Shown one piece after another: positions 8,434-15,007 of a stretch of DNA of 64,000 bases. This stretch comes from Cohnella terricola (GTDB taxonomy: Bacteria; Bacillota; Bacilli; Paenibacillales; Paenibacillaceae), in the NCBI RefSeq assembly GCF_007786475.1, contig NZ_VNJJ01000016.1, positions 1 through 64,000 on the forward strand, read 5' to 3'. The notes beneath the pieces are model-generated. The model was given only the letters and a program-made list of their open reading frames with translations, made no database searches and had not been told where the DNA came from. The first letter of the stretch is position 1; each line of letters opens with the position of its first letter. Both the position numbers and the translations under genes were made by a program.

Positions 8434-9312
8434 CTATTGATCGGCGGTAAAGTCGTGCCCCAGCCATTCCGTGCTTAGCTTGCCAAGCGTGCCGTCCGCC
8501 TTCAATTCCTTGATCGCGCCGTCCACGGCGTCGGACAGCTTCTGCGCCTCCTCGTCGTTCTTGCGGAACATGAATAAAATGTCCGCTTCGGAGAGCGTAT
8601 CGCCCGTTGTTTTCAACTTGCTTTGCGGATCGATAAGCGGTAGAGCGAAATCCGCGGCGAGTGTCGCATCCACCCGGCCGCTGACGATCTGCTCGACCGT
8701 GTCGTTGGTTCCGCCGTTTGTGTAGACGATTTTAATGGCGTCTCCGTGATCCTTGTTGTAATTCAGAACGATTTGCGCCTCCGCACTAGTCGCGCCGACA
8801 AGCACTTTCTTGCCTTTTAAGTCATCCAGCGTGTGGATCGAATCGTTATCCTTCGCGACAACGATCTTGTTTCTCCAGTGCGCGTACGGTTCTTTGTTGA
8901 ATAAATACTTCTCTTCGCGCTCGGGGTTTTTCTCCATCTCGTGCGCGACGAGGTCGATTTTCTTAGTTTCCAGACTAAGGAGCAGGCTCTTGAATTCTTG
9001 CGTTTGAATGTCGAATTCGTATTGCGACAGGCGCTTGTCGATCTCTCGGACGAGTTCGACATCGAATCCGGTAAGCTTGCCGTTATCGTCTATGAAGCAT
9101 ACCTTCGGAAAATGCGTACCGGTGCCAACGATAATCTTCGTGACTTTCCCGGGCGTATTTCCCGAATTCGAATCGTTTGGCGATTCCGACGCCGGTCCCG
9201 ATGCCGGGGCATCGGAGGAAGCGGAGCCGCCTGCGCTGTTGTTTTTGTTCCCGCAAGCCGCGAGAATAAGCGCCAAAACGAGAATAGCGACGGTCAAGCT
9301 TGTTTTTTTCAT
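8434..9312 (-). CDS. Amino acid ABC transporter substrate-binding lipoprotein
   Basis: A 292-residue periplasmic-binding-type protein (SBP_bac_3 family). It starts with a lipoprotein signal (MKKTSLTVAILVLALILAAC, lipobox LAAC with the lipidated cysteine at residue 20) and a Ser/Gly/Asn-rich linker. The mature domain shows the family pattern CFIDDNGKLTGFDVELVREI and later LKGKKVLVGATSAEAQ and GRVDATLAAD. GGAGGG precedes the start. It is the first gene of the minus-strand transporter set, and the upstream inverted repeat at 9373-9394 lies in its control region. It delivers the substrate to the two permeases encoded next. Confidence 0.92.
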   Translation of the reverse strand: MKKTSLTVAILVLALILAACGNKNNSAGGSASSDAPASGPASESPNDSNSGNTPGKVTKIIVGTGTHFPKVCFIDDNGKLTGFDVELVREIDKRLSQYEFDIQTQEFKSLLLSLETKKIDLVAHEMEKNPEREEKYLFNKEPYAHWRNKIVVAKDNDSIHTLDDLKGKKVLVGATSAEAQIVLNYNKDHGDAIKIVYTNGGTNDTVEQIVSGRVDATLAADFALPLIDPQSKLKTTGDTLSEADILFMFRKNDEEAQKLSDAVDGAIKELKADGTLGKLSTEWLGHDFTADQ

Positions 9313-9372
9313 AAAATGGATCCCTCCGTTTGATCTGTTTTAAACTTATAATTCCTAGCGGTTAAGTAAGAA

Positions 9373-9394
9373 TTATTGTTGGGAATAACAATAA
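9373..9394. promoter_or_regulatory. Candidate operator of the sulfur-type transporter operon
   Basis: A perfect inverted repeat, TTATTGTT, six bases, AACAATAA, sits about 60 bases upstream of the binding-protein start. The A/T-rich dyad is compatible with a LysR-type site, and a LysR gene is encoded nearby at 11.9 kb. A TTGACG hexamer lies further upstream on the minus strand (near 9410), but no good -10 box is obvious, as expected for an activator-dependent promoter. Assignment to that regulator is inference. Confidence 0.45.
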
Positions 9395-9502
9395 CATCTC
9401 CCATCTTTTTACGTCAATGGATACGATAATAGAGATCTTCTATTGATTAATAAGAAAGTCCGATCGAATGGCAAGACGCCTGATTTTGTTATAACGCCGC
9501 AT

Positions 9503-9540
9503 AAGAAAAACCGTCAGGGATAAGTTCATTCCCTGACGGT
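9503..9540 (-). terminator. Terminator ending repeat copy A
   Basis: On the minus strand a perfect 11-bp stem, ACCGTCAGGGA with TCCCTGACGGT, encloses a 9-base loop and is followed by TTTTTCTT. It is a textbook intrinsic terminator and is conserved in copy B. Confidence 0.9.
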
Positions 9541-9563
9541 CCTAATGAGTGTGTTCGCTCCTT

Positions 9564-9632
9564 TTAGTGATGTTTTCCATCGTACTTGCTCCCCATCAGT
9601 ACCCCGCGAGGCGGAAGTACGATGTTTTTCAT
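9564..9632 (-). CDS. Putative 22-residue peptide, distal unit of copy A
   Basis: A 22-codon frame starting MKNIVLPPRG and ending KYDGKHH, with GGGGGTGATT upstream as a plausible ribosome site. Relative to the proximal unit it carries four replacements (Cys9 to Arg, Ala11 to Val, Glu19 to Gly, Arg22 to His), so the single cysteine is lost. Its 9-bp outer stem (TTAGTGATG/CATCACTAA) is perfect. I know no family for it. It may be a diverging duplicate or simply part of an RNA structure. Confidence 0.4.
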   Translation of the reverse strand: MKNIVLPPRGVLMGSKYDGKHH

Positions 9633-9678
9633 CACTAATCACCCCCTGAGGCGAATAAAAAGTGGAGGCTTGCTCCTC

Positions 9679-9747
9679 TTAGCGATGTTTTTCATCGTAC
9701 TTACTCCCCATCAGAGCCCCACAAGGCGGAAGTACGATGTTTTTCAT
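9679..9747 (-). CDS. Putative 22-residue peptide, proximal unit of copy A
   Basis: A 22-codon frame starting MKNIVLPPCG and ending KYDEKHR, preceded by GGGGTGATT at suitable distance. The encoded peptide is identical to that of the proximal unit of copy B (39548-39616). The three base differences between them (AGT/AGC, GGG/GGT, GCT/GCG) are all synonymous, which argues that the frame is translated and constrained. It has one cysteine and no signal or membrane segment. In RNA the start codon can pair with the CAU codon near the end of the same frame. Function unknown. Confidence 0.55.
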   Translation of the reverse strand: MKNIVLPPCGALMGSKYDEKHR

Positions 9748-9826
9748 CACTAATCACCCCAAGAACCAAAAAACGAAAAGGATGAAGACCTGTTTCACCC
9801 CTGGAAACTTATAAATTCTATACTGT

Positions 9827-9865
9827 TAAAAAATACTCCCCGAATCTACCGATTCAGGGAGTACT
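9827..9865 (-). terminator. Terminator of the MscS-family gene
   Basis: On the minus strand AGTACTCCCTGAATC, a four-base loop and GATTCGGGGAGTA are followed by TTTTTT. It lies just beyond the channel gene's stop and separates it from the repeat element. Confidence 0.85.
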
Positions 9866-9874
9866 GAGACCCGC

Positions 9875-11125
9875 TTAGTTTTCCGATACCGCATCCGTCC
9901 TAAGCGCTTGTTTGAAGTCGTACCCGGCGGGGTTCTGAAAAATTCTCAATCCGAACGTTGGCGCGGCAGCGAAAATATGATCGAAAATATCGGCCTGGAC
10001 CGACTCATAGACGGCCCAGTTCGTATCGTTGACGAAAGCGTAAATCTCCAAAGGCAAACCGTTCTCGGTCGGCGCCAACTGCCGAACGATCAGCGTCATA
10101 TCCTGACGGATTTTCGAATGCCGCTTCAAGTAGTTCTCGATATATACTCGCAATACGCCTATGTTCGTTAACTGTCGACCGTTTACTTCAAGCGACTTGT
10201 CGATACGGTTATGAGCGTTGTGCTCCAAGATTTCTCGCTTCTTGTCCTTCATGTAGTCGGTCAAATCATGAATCTTGCTGAATCTCTCGATCATCTCCTG
10301 AGTACAGAAGCCGATGCTGTTGGCATCGATAAAGACGGCGCGCTTGATGCGCCGGCCTCCCGACTGCCGCATGCCTCGCCAGTTGCGGAACGAATCGGAA
10401 ATCAGCGCATAACTCGGAATAGTCGTAATCGTCTTATCGAAATTCATGACTTTTACCGTATTAAGCGAAATATCGATAACGTCGCCGTCTGCATGATATT
10501 TGGGCATCTCGATCCAGTCTCCCACCCGCACCATATCGTTGGCGGAAAGCTGTACGCCGGCGACGAGCCCCAAAATCGAATCCTTGAAGATGAGCATGAG
10601 TACGGCGGATAAGGCGCCCAAGCCGCTAAGCAGAATCAGGGGACTTTCGCCGATCAGATTAGCGATCATAATGATGACGCCAATAATGAAGACGAGAATC
10701 TTCACGACTTGAATGTAGCCGCGAATGGGCTTTTGTTTGGAAATGTCGTATGTATTGTAAATATCATTGCATGCGTTCAAGAAAGCATCGAAGACCATCA
10801 TGCTTACGATCATGATATATACGGCTGCGCCCTTCTCAATAGCCGTTTGAGTATTGGGGAAGACGGGCGCAAAATAATAAATGATGATGGCCGGCACGAT
10901 ATGGGACAGCTTAACAAACACCTTCCGTTCCAAAAAAACGTTGTCCCATGTAAAGCGGTTTTTCATGATGAACGCGGCAATGATTCGCAAAACGATTTTC
11001 TTGGTGACGAAATTCGCCGCGACGCTTATTCCGACGATGAGCAGAAGGACGGTCAGATTCGCGAGATATACCGCGACTTGAGATGAAACTCCCTGTTCGA
11101 CCATCCAATTTTTAATAGAATCCAT
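9875..11125 (-). CDS. MscS-family mechanosensitive channel (YbdG-like)
   Basis: A 416-residue membrane protein of the MscS superfamily. Four to five hydrophobic segments occupy residues 1-180. The pore-lining/MscS beta region follows: LLSGLGALSAVLMLIFKDSILGLVAGVQLSANDMVRVGDWIEMP (170-215), then DVIDISLNTVKVMNFDKTITTIPSYALIS, the hallmark of the cytosolic beta domain. The length and the long C-terminal region resemble E. coli YbdG rather than small MscS. It protects against hypo-osmotic shock by opening under membrane tension. AAGGAG precedes the start, and a terminator follows. It is a single-gene unit between the two parts of the sulfur-type locus. Confidence 0.9.
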   Translation of the reverse strand: MDSIKNWMVEQGVSSQVAVYLANLTVLLLIVGISVAANFVTKKIVLRIIAAFIMKNRFTWDNVFLERKVFVKLSHIVPAIIIYYFAPVFPNTQTAIEKGAAVYIMIVSMMVFDAFLNACNDIYNTYDISKQKPIRGYIQVVKILVFIIGVIIMIANLIGESPLILLSGLGALSAVLMLIFKDSILGLVAGVQLSANDMVRVGDWIEMPKYHADGDVIDISLNTVKVMNFDKTITTIPSYALISDSFRNWRGMRQSGGRRIKRAVFIDANSIGFCTQEMIERFSKIHDLTDYMKDKKREILEHNAHNRIDKSLEVNGRQLTNIGVLRVYIENYLKRHSKIRQDMTLIVRQLAPTENGLPLEIYAFVNDTNWAVYESVQADIFDHIFAAAPTFGLRIFQNPAGYDFKQALRTDAVSEN

Positions 11126-11214
11126 TTACTTCTCCTTATGCATATGCGATGATGTCGATCTATTATAGCACCCTTATTCGACTTTACGCATAGGGCTTCA
11201 ATCCCGAAGCCTCA

Positions 11215-11246
11215 TGCAAAAAAGGAGCGAAGCTATGCTTCACTCC
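11215..11246 (-). terminator. Terminator of the FMN reductase unit
   Basis: On the minus strand the stem GGAGTGAAGC / GCTTCGCTCC has a three-base loop and is followed by TTTTTTGC. It lies about 90 bases past the reductase stop, with a solitary palindrome (11273-11295) in between. Confidence 0.85.
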
Positions 11247-11272
11247 CGAGTCTATCGGCTTCCGCGAGTTGT

Positions 11273-11295
11273 GTAACGGTCTCGCAGACCGTTAC
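11273..11295. repeat. Solitary copy of the ACGGTCT..AGACCGT palindrome
   Basis: GTAACGGTCT, three bases (cgc), AGACCGTTAC. This is the same palindrome that forms the 51-bp arrays at 20.96-21.2 kb and 56.78-57.15 kb. It lies between the reductase stop codon and that gene's terminator. Confidence 0.85.
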
Positions 11296-11332
11296 AGCCG
11301 CCGGATAGCCATAATTTGCTCAAAAAGGACGA

Positions 11333-11899
11333 TTACGAGTTAACGCCGCTCTCCTTGGCCCTTAGGTCGAGCCATTCGATTTCTTCGGCGAGTTCATCCG
11401 CGGACCGGTCCAAACGTTCGGCCAACTCATCCGACAGCTCGAACCCGCCGTTCTCCAGTCTCTGCACCCACTGGTCGATCGCGAATACACCTGCGAGAAT
11501 GTTGCGGCTGCCCAGCACCGATAGCACTGGCTTTAGCGCGTAATCCAGGCTTAGCAAGTGAGCGATCGTCCCGCCGATAAACAACGGAAGCGTAACTTTG
11601 CCCTTTAATCCCGTTTGCGGGAGCAAATCCAGGAACGCTTTCAGGATCCCGGTGAAGGACGCTTTGTATACCGGGCTTGCGATAACGACGCCGCTAGCGG
11701 ATTCCACCAGTGCCAATGCCGCCAATATTTGCTCGTCTTTAAAGTTCGCATGAAGAAGCGCCTCGGCCGGCAAATCGGCAACGCGGATATGGCTGATCTT
11801 GATGCCTTTTTCGTTCCATTTGCCTTCCACAAACTCGATTAGCCCGTTCAAGCGGGACCCCGGGGTTGGACTGCCGGAAATAATGACGATATGACTCAT
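11333..11899 (-). CDS. NAD(P)H-dependent FMN reductase, SsuE family
   Basis: A 188-residue flavodoxin-like reductase. The flavin-binding start IVIISGSPTPGSRLNGLIEFV and the ASPVYKASFTGILKAFLDLLPQ motif (about residues 75-95) define the SsuE/MsuE NADPH-dependent FMN reductase family. These enzymes supply FMNH2 to two-component monooxygenases, and two such enzymes are encoded at 0.3 and 5.1 kb. AGGAGG precedes the start. It lies just downstream of the LysR gene in the same direction and probably shares its transcript. Confidence 0.87.
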   Translation of the reverse strand: MSHIVIISGSPTPGSRLNGLIEFVEGKWNEKGIKISHIRVADLPAEALLHANFKDEQILAALALVESASGVVIASPVYKASFTGILKAFLDLLPQTGLKGKVTLPLFIGGTIAHLLSLDYALKPVLSVLGSRNILAGVFAIDQWVQRLENGGFELSDELAERLDRSADELAEEIEWLDLRAKESGVNS

Positions 11900-11922
11900 G
11901 AGCGATTCCTCCTATTGGATGC

Positions 11923-12813
11923 TTAGTTGTTTTTTAATTCCATAATAACGTTCAAGAGATGCGAATGCTCTCCCAGATTGGAGATGACATTCGTTTGCAG
12001 GGAGATGCCTTCCGTCTCTGGTACGCGAATCGGCACAAGCTTGCCTTCGGCGGTTTCTTGCCGTACGCACAATTCCGGAAGAAAAGAAATGCCGGCTTTT
12101 TTCATGACAAGCTTTTTCGCCATCTCGGAATTGTCCGTCTGAATCAAAATATTCGGGGGGCGATCCAGATTCTCGAACACCCGATGGATTCTTAACCAAT
12201 CCAATGCCCCACATTCGAAAAAGACAAGCGGCTGCACTGCGATCTCCTCGACCGTAAGTCGTTCAGCCCCGACAAAGGGATGATCCGCATAAGTGTAAAG
12301 GGTAATCGGGTCCTCGTAAAACTTGACGGATTGGAGATTCGGATGATTGACGCCGCGCACAAATCCAATATCGACTTCCTTATTGAGCACCTTCGTTACA
12401 ATTTCATCGGTTTTACCAGTGACAAATTTGAAATGCGTATTCGGAAAGCTTAGACTCAGTCTCGGCAGCAATTCCGGAATCATGTAGTTGGACACCGACA
12501 CTGTGCAACCGATCCGGATTTCCTCAGGCAGCGAACGCTTCTGATTTACGTGCAGCTTTCCTTTCTGATACGTTAATAGAAGCTGTTGTGCGTAAGGCAG
12601 GAACCGTTTGCCTTCCTCCGTAATTTGGACCTGTTTGCCCAGACGGTCGAATAGCTTGCAATCCAACTCGCGCTCAAGCGTCTGAATCCGGGCCGTCACC
12701 GATGGTTGGGATAAGTATAACGCCTCCGCCGCCTTATTGAAGCTTCCCCAGTGGATCACATATACGAACGCTTCGATGTTTTCTATGTTAACAAAAAACA
12801 CCTCCAATTGCAC
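11923..12813 (-). CDS. LysR-family transcriptional regulator (start uncertain)
   Basis: A LysR-type regulator of about 290 residues. The winged HTH is clear: GSFNKAAEALYLSQPSVTARIQTLE (residues 23-47), followed by a co-inducer domain (IRIGCTVSVSNYMIPELL onward). By homology the protein should begin at NIENIEAF, but the codon at that place is GTT (12792-12790), six bases after a strong GGAGGTG site. The only canonical starts in frame (GTG at 12813, TTG and GTG overlapping that site) are upstream. I give the longest frame. It probably controls the sulfur-type operon and the adjacent FMN reductase, as YtlI does in B. subtilis (inference from context). Confidence 0.85.
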   Translation of the reverse strand: MQLEVFFVNIENIEAFVYVIHWGSFNKAAEALYLSQPSVTARIQTLERELDCKLFDRLGKQVQITEEGKRFLPYAQQLLLTYQKGKLHVNQKRSLPEEIRIGCTVSVSNYMIPELLPRLSLSFPNTHFKFVTGKTDEIVTKVLNKEVDIGFVRGVNHPNLQSVKFYEDPITLYTYADHPFVGAERLTVEEIAVQPLVFFECGALDWLRIHRVFENLDRPPNILIQTDNSEMAKKLVMKKAGISFLPELCVRQETAEGKLVPIRVPETEGISLQTNVISNLGEHSHLLNVIMELKNN

Positions 12814-12908
12814 CGCTTCAATCAGGCTTCAATCGGGTATTATATTTATCCAATAGGATAACTCGGAATTATGAAACTGTAAAGGGGATTTTTTTGCGAA
12901 GCTGAATA

Positions 12909-12935
12909 CAAAAAAAAGCAGCTTTTGAAAGCTGC
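12909..12935 (-). terminator. Terminator of the ugp-like operon
   Basis: On the minus strand GCAGCTTT, two bases, AAAGCTGC, then TTTTTTTT. It lies about 30 bases past the metallophosphoesterase stop, the last gene of that set. Confidence 0.9.
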
Positions 12936-12964
12936 CCGCCAACAGTGCCATCAGCAATTAGCTG

Positions 12965-13846
12965 CTAGCGACGAGAAGGAACCTCAAACTGCGCGCCCGG
13001 AATCCAGGTTCCTGTCGTGAAATCTCGGCCCTTGACCAACACTTTGTCCTCGTAAACGTCAACGTAATAGCCTTGGCTGCCATCTTTATGTTCGTCCAAG
13101 TCCGTCCAAAGGTAGGCGACCGACGCCGCATTGAACATGGCTGGCATCGACGCGGTTTCAACCGAACGCGCATATCCCGCTTCCAGCTCCCAATGCGTAT
13201 GTCCCGTAAACAGGACGACATTCGGATAATTGGACAGAATCTCTTTCACCCGTTCGTCCTGCGTTACGCCATACCAGCCTTGCGCCTTAAACGAGCCCCC
13301 GACGGTATCGAGCAATGGCTGATGCAGAAACAGAAACTTAGGCTTATTTGCAACGCTATTCTCGGCTAGCTTAGCTTCCAGCCATGTCAGCTGCTCGTCC
13401 GACAAATCGCAAAACAGCTCCAAGCCCCGCTCCGTTCCGAGAAAAATGAAGTGGTAGCCCGCAATCCAGTGGTCGTGATAAGGCGCCTGCATACCGGTTT
13501 CCTTCAGAAATCGCCCGATCCTACTCTCCCATATTCCCAAGCCTACGTCATGGTTCCCGGTAGTCAACAGCAGCCTCGGAAGTTCCGCCGCGTTATCGGC
13601 CAATATCCGATGCAGCTCGGCGAATTCCGCGTCCAAGCCATGATCCGTCACATCTCCGACGTGCATAATGCCGATGCTGTCCGGGCAATTGACCAATATA
13701 TCTTTAAGCGCTTTGTCCAAGTTGCGGTTATGAACATGTTCCGACTCCGCTCTTACATGCGTATCCGTAATGACCTGGAACGATACGATCGGCCGCTCTT
13801 CCGCAGACCGCCGCTCATCTAACTGAGAATGCTGTTGTACAGCCAT
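12965..13846 (-). CDS. Calcineurin-like metallophosphoesterase
   Basis: A 293-residue cytoplasmic metallophosphoesterase with every motif of the fold in order: DTHV (D-x-H, residues 28-31), GDVTDHG (about 63), GNHD (about 98), LHQP (about 175) and GHTH (about 217). Enzymes of this type hydrolyse phosphomonoesters, phosphodiesters or cyclic nucleotides. The ATG at 13846 is preferred over the TTG immediately before it. It lies at the end of an operon with a UgpB-type binding protein and two permeases, so a role in splitting an imported glycerophosphodiester is plausible. Glycerophosphodiesterases such as GpdQ belong to this fold. Confidence 0.87.
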   Translation of the reverse strand: MAVQQHSQLDERRSAEERPIVSFQVITDTHVRAESEHVHNRNLDKALKDILVNCPDSIGIMHVGDVTDHGLDAEFAELHRILADNAAELPRLLLTTGNHDVGLGIWESRIGRFLKETGMQAPYHDHWIAGYHFIFLGTERGLELFCDLSDEQLTWLEAKLAENSVANKPKFLFLHQPLLDTVGGSFKAQGWYGVTQDERVKEILSNYPNVVLFTGHTHWELEAGYARSVETASMPAMFNAASVAYLWTDLDEHKDGSQGYYVDVYEDKVLVKGRDFTTGTWIPGAQFEVPSRR

Positions 13847-13874
13847 CAAACCATCTCCCTAGACCCCTCTATAT

Positions 13875-14213
13875 TCAATGCGTCTTCGCACTTATATTCA
13901 AACCAATCACGCCAACGATAATGACGAACATCCATAACAGCGAGGACAGCGGAAGCCGCTCCGCGAATAGAAAGTAGCCGGCCAAGGCGATCAGAACGAT
14001 GCCAACCCCCGACCAGATCGCATACGCGACACTTACGTTCATATAATGCAGCGCGAAATTTAAGCAAGTAAAGCTCGTTCCATAAAATACGAACATAAAA
14101 ATGGACGGCCACAGCCTCGTAAATCCTTCCGATAGCTTCATAGAAACCGTACCCGACAGCTCCAACGCAATTGCCAGCCCCAGAAATACCCAACCCAAGC
14201 TGCTTTCCTTCAT
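13875..14213 (-). CDS. EmrE-type small multidrug resistance (SMR) transporter
   Basis: A 112-residue protein with four transmembrane helices. The essential membrane glutamate is present in IALELSGTVSMKLSEGFTRL (about residues 12-31), and AYAIWSGVGIVLI in helix 3 matches the EmrE/Qac branch. Such proteins export quaternary ammonium and other lipophilic cations in exchange for protons, as antiparallel dimers. I start at 14213 because AAGGAG lies six bases upstream. It is nearly contiguous with the HAD gene, within an operon that may handle choline-type compounds. Confidence 0.88.
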   Translation of the reverse strand: MKESSLGWVFLGLAIALELSGTVSMKLSEGFTRLWPSIFMFVFYGTSFTCLNFALHYMNVSVAYAIWSGVGIVLIALAGYFLFAERLPLSSLLWMFVIIVGVIGLNISAKTH

Positions 14214-14214
14214 A

Positions 14215-14994
14215 CTAGCTCCTTCCAAACGATAGCTCGTCATAGGATGTCACGATCACATCCGCCGCTTCTAGTAGTCTTTTCCCGTCCGTCTGCGCTG
14301 TGTCGATAATGCCGATGCCAACAGCCGCGCGGGCTGCGTGCGCCATCATCATATCTCCGTTCGTATCCCCGATAACGGCCACCTGGGAGCAGTCGAGATT
14401 CAATTTCCGGCAAGCCAGCTCAACCATATCCGGAAAAGGCTTGCCCTTCTCCACTTGATCCGTACCGATCACTTCGTGAAAATAATGCCGAATATTTAGC
14501 CACTCGAGATGCCGCAGCGCCATCTCCGTTTCGTCGGCGGTAACGACCGCCAAGCGCAAGTTCCTTTGTCTGCACGCTTCCAGAAAAGACAAAACGCCCG
14601 CCATCGGCTTAACGGGGCGTTCCCTTTCCATTGCCGCATCGGCAAGTTGCTTGCATTCGTAAGCCATGCGCTTGGCATCCGCCCACGATAAACCCGACGC
14701 GTACCCTTGCGAGGCGAGAATGGAGATCAGCTCTCCGATCGTCCCCATCGCAAGCGGTCCATTGCGATCGTAACCTATAGCCAAACCGTTCCGGTCCAGC
14801 GCGATTCCCCACAAGGCATACAAATCCGCGCCGCCCCAATTTCCTTGCCGTTCTGTCAACCGTTGCGAGAAAGCCTGGAGCAGATGACAGCTCCAGGTTC
14901 CCCACATCGAGACGAAGTCCAGCAGCGTTCCATCCTTATCGAACAAAATCCCTTCGATCGGAAAACTCGACTTTCCGGCCACAAGCTCCGCCAT
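14215..14994 (-). CDS. HAD-superfamily phosphatase
   Basis: A 259-residue HAD hydrolase. Motif I is GILFDKDGTLLDF (residues 15-27), motif II is VVTADE (about 136), the lysine lies in EKGKPFPD (about 175) and motif III is IGDTNGDMMMA (about 200). The cap between motifs I and II is helical, as in phosphoglycolate-phosphatase-like enzymes. AAGGAGG lies eight bases before the ATG at 14994; the open frame upstream is not used. It follows the UgpB-like gene by 13 bases. It could remove phosphate from the product of the metallophosphoesterase, for example glycerol phosphate or phosphocholine (inference). Confidence 0.87.
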   Translation of the reverse strand: MAELVAGKSSFPIEGILFDKDGTLLDFVSMWGTWSCHLLQAFSQRLTERQGNWGGADLYALWGIALDRNGLAIGYDRNGPLAMGTIGELISILASQGYASGLSWADAKRMAYECKQLADAAMERERPVKPMAGVLSFLEACRQRNLRLAVVTADETEMALRHLEWLNIRHYFHEVIGTDQVEKGKPFPDMVELACRKLNLDCSQVAVIGDTNGDMMMAHAARAAVGIGIIDTAQTDGKRLLEAADVIVTSYDELSFGRS

Positions 14995-15007
14995 ATCGGA
15001 ATCCTCC

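Larger units (their letters stand above)
9503..9828 (-). repeat. Microprotein/hairpin repeat element, copy A
   Basis: An approximately 325-bp intergenic element that recurs at 39373-39701. Read on the minus strand it comprises a conserved leader (TATAAGTTTCC, then a stretch containing GGTCTTCATC and TTTTCGTTTTTT), two tandem 69-bp reading frames each with GGGGTGATTAGTG just before the ATG, a short spacer, and a strong terminator. Each 69-bp unit is also a long inverted repeat: TTAGTGATG pairs with CATCRCTAA and ATCGTACTT with AAGTACGAT around a GC-rich loop. The element starts just past the terminator of the MscS gene. Confidence 0.85.

Noticed and set aside
9313-9502. S-box, T-box or other riboswitch before the sulfur-type importer
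   Set aside because: No conserved riboswitch core, anti-terminator or terminator precedes the binding-protein gene; only the inverted repeat at 9373-9394 stands out.
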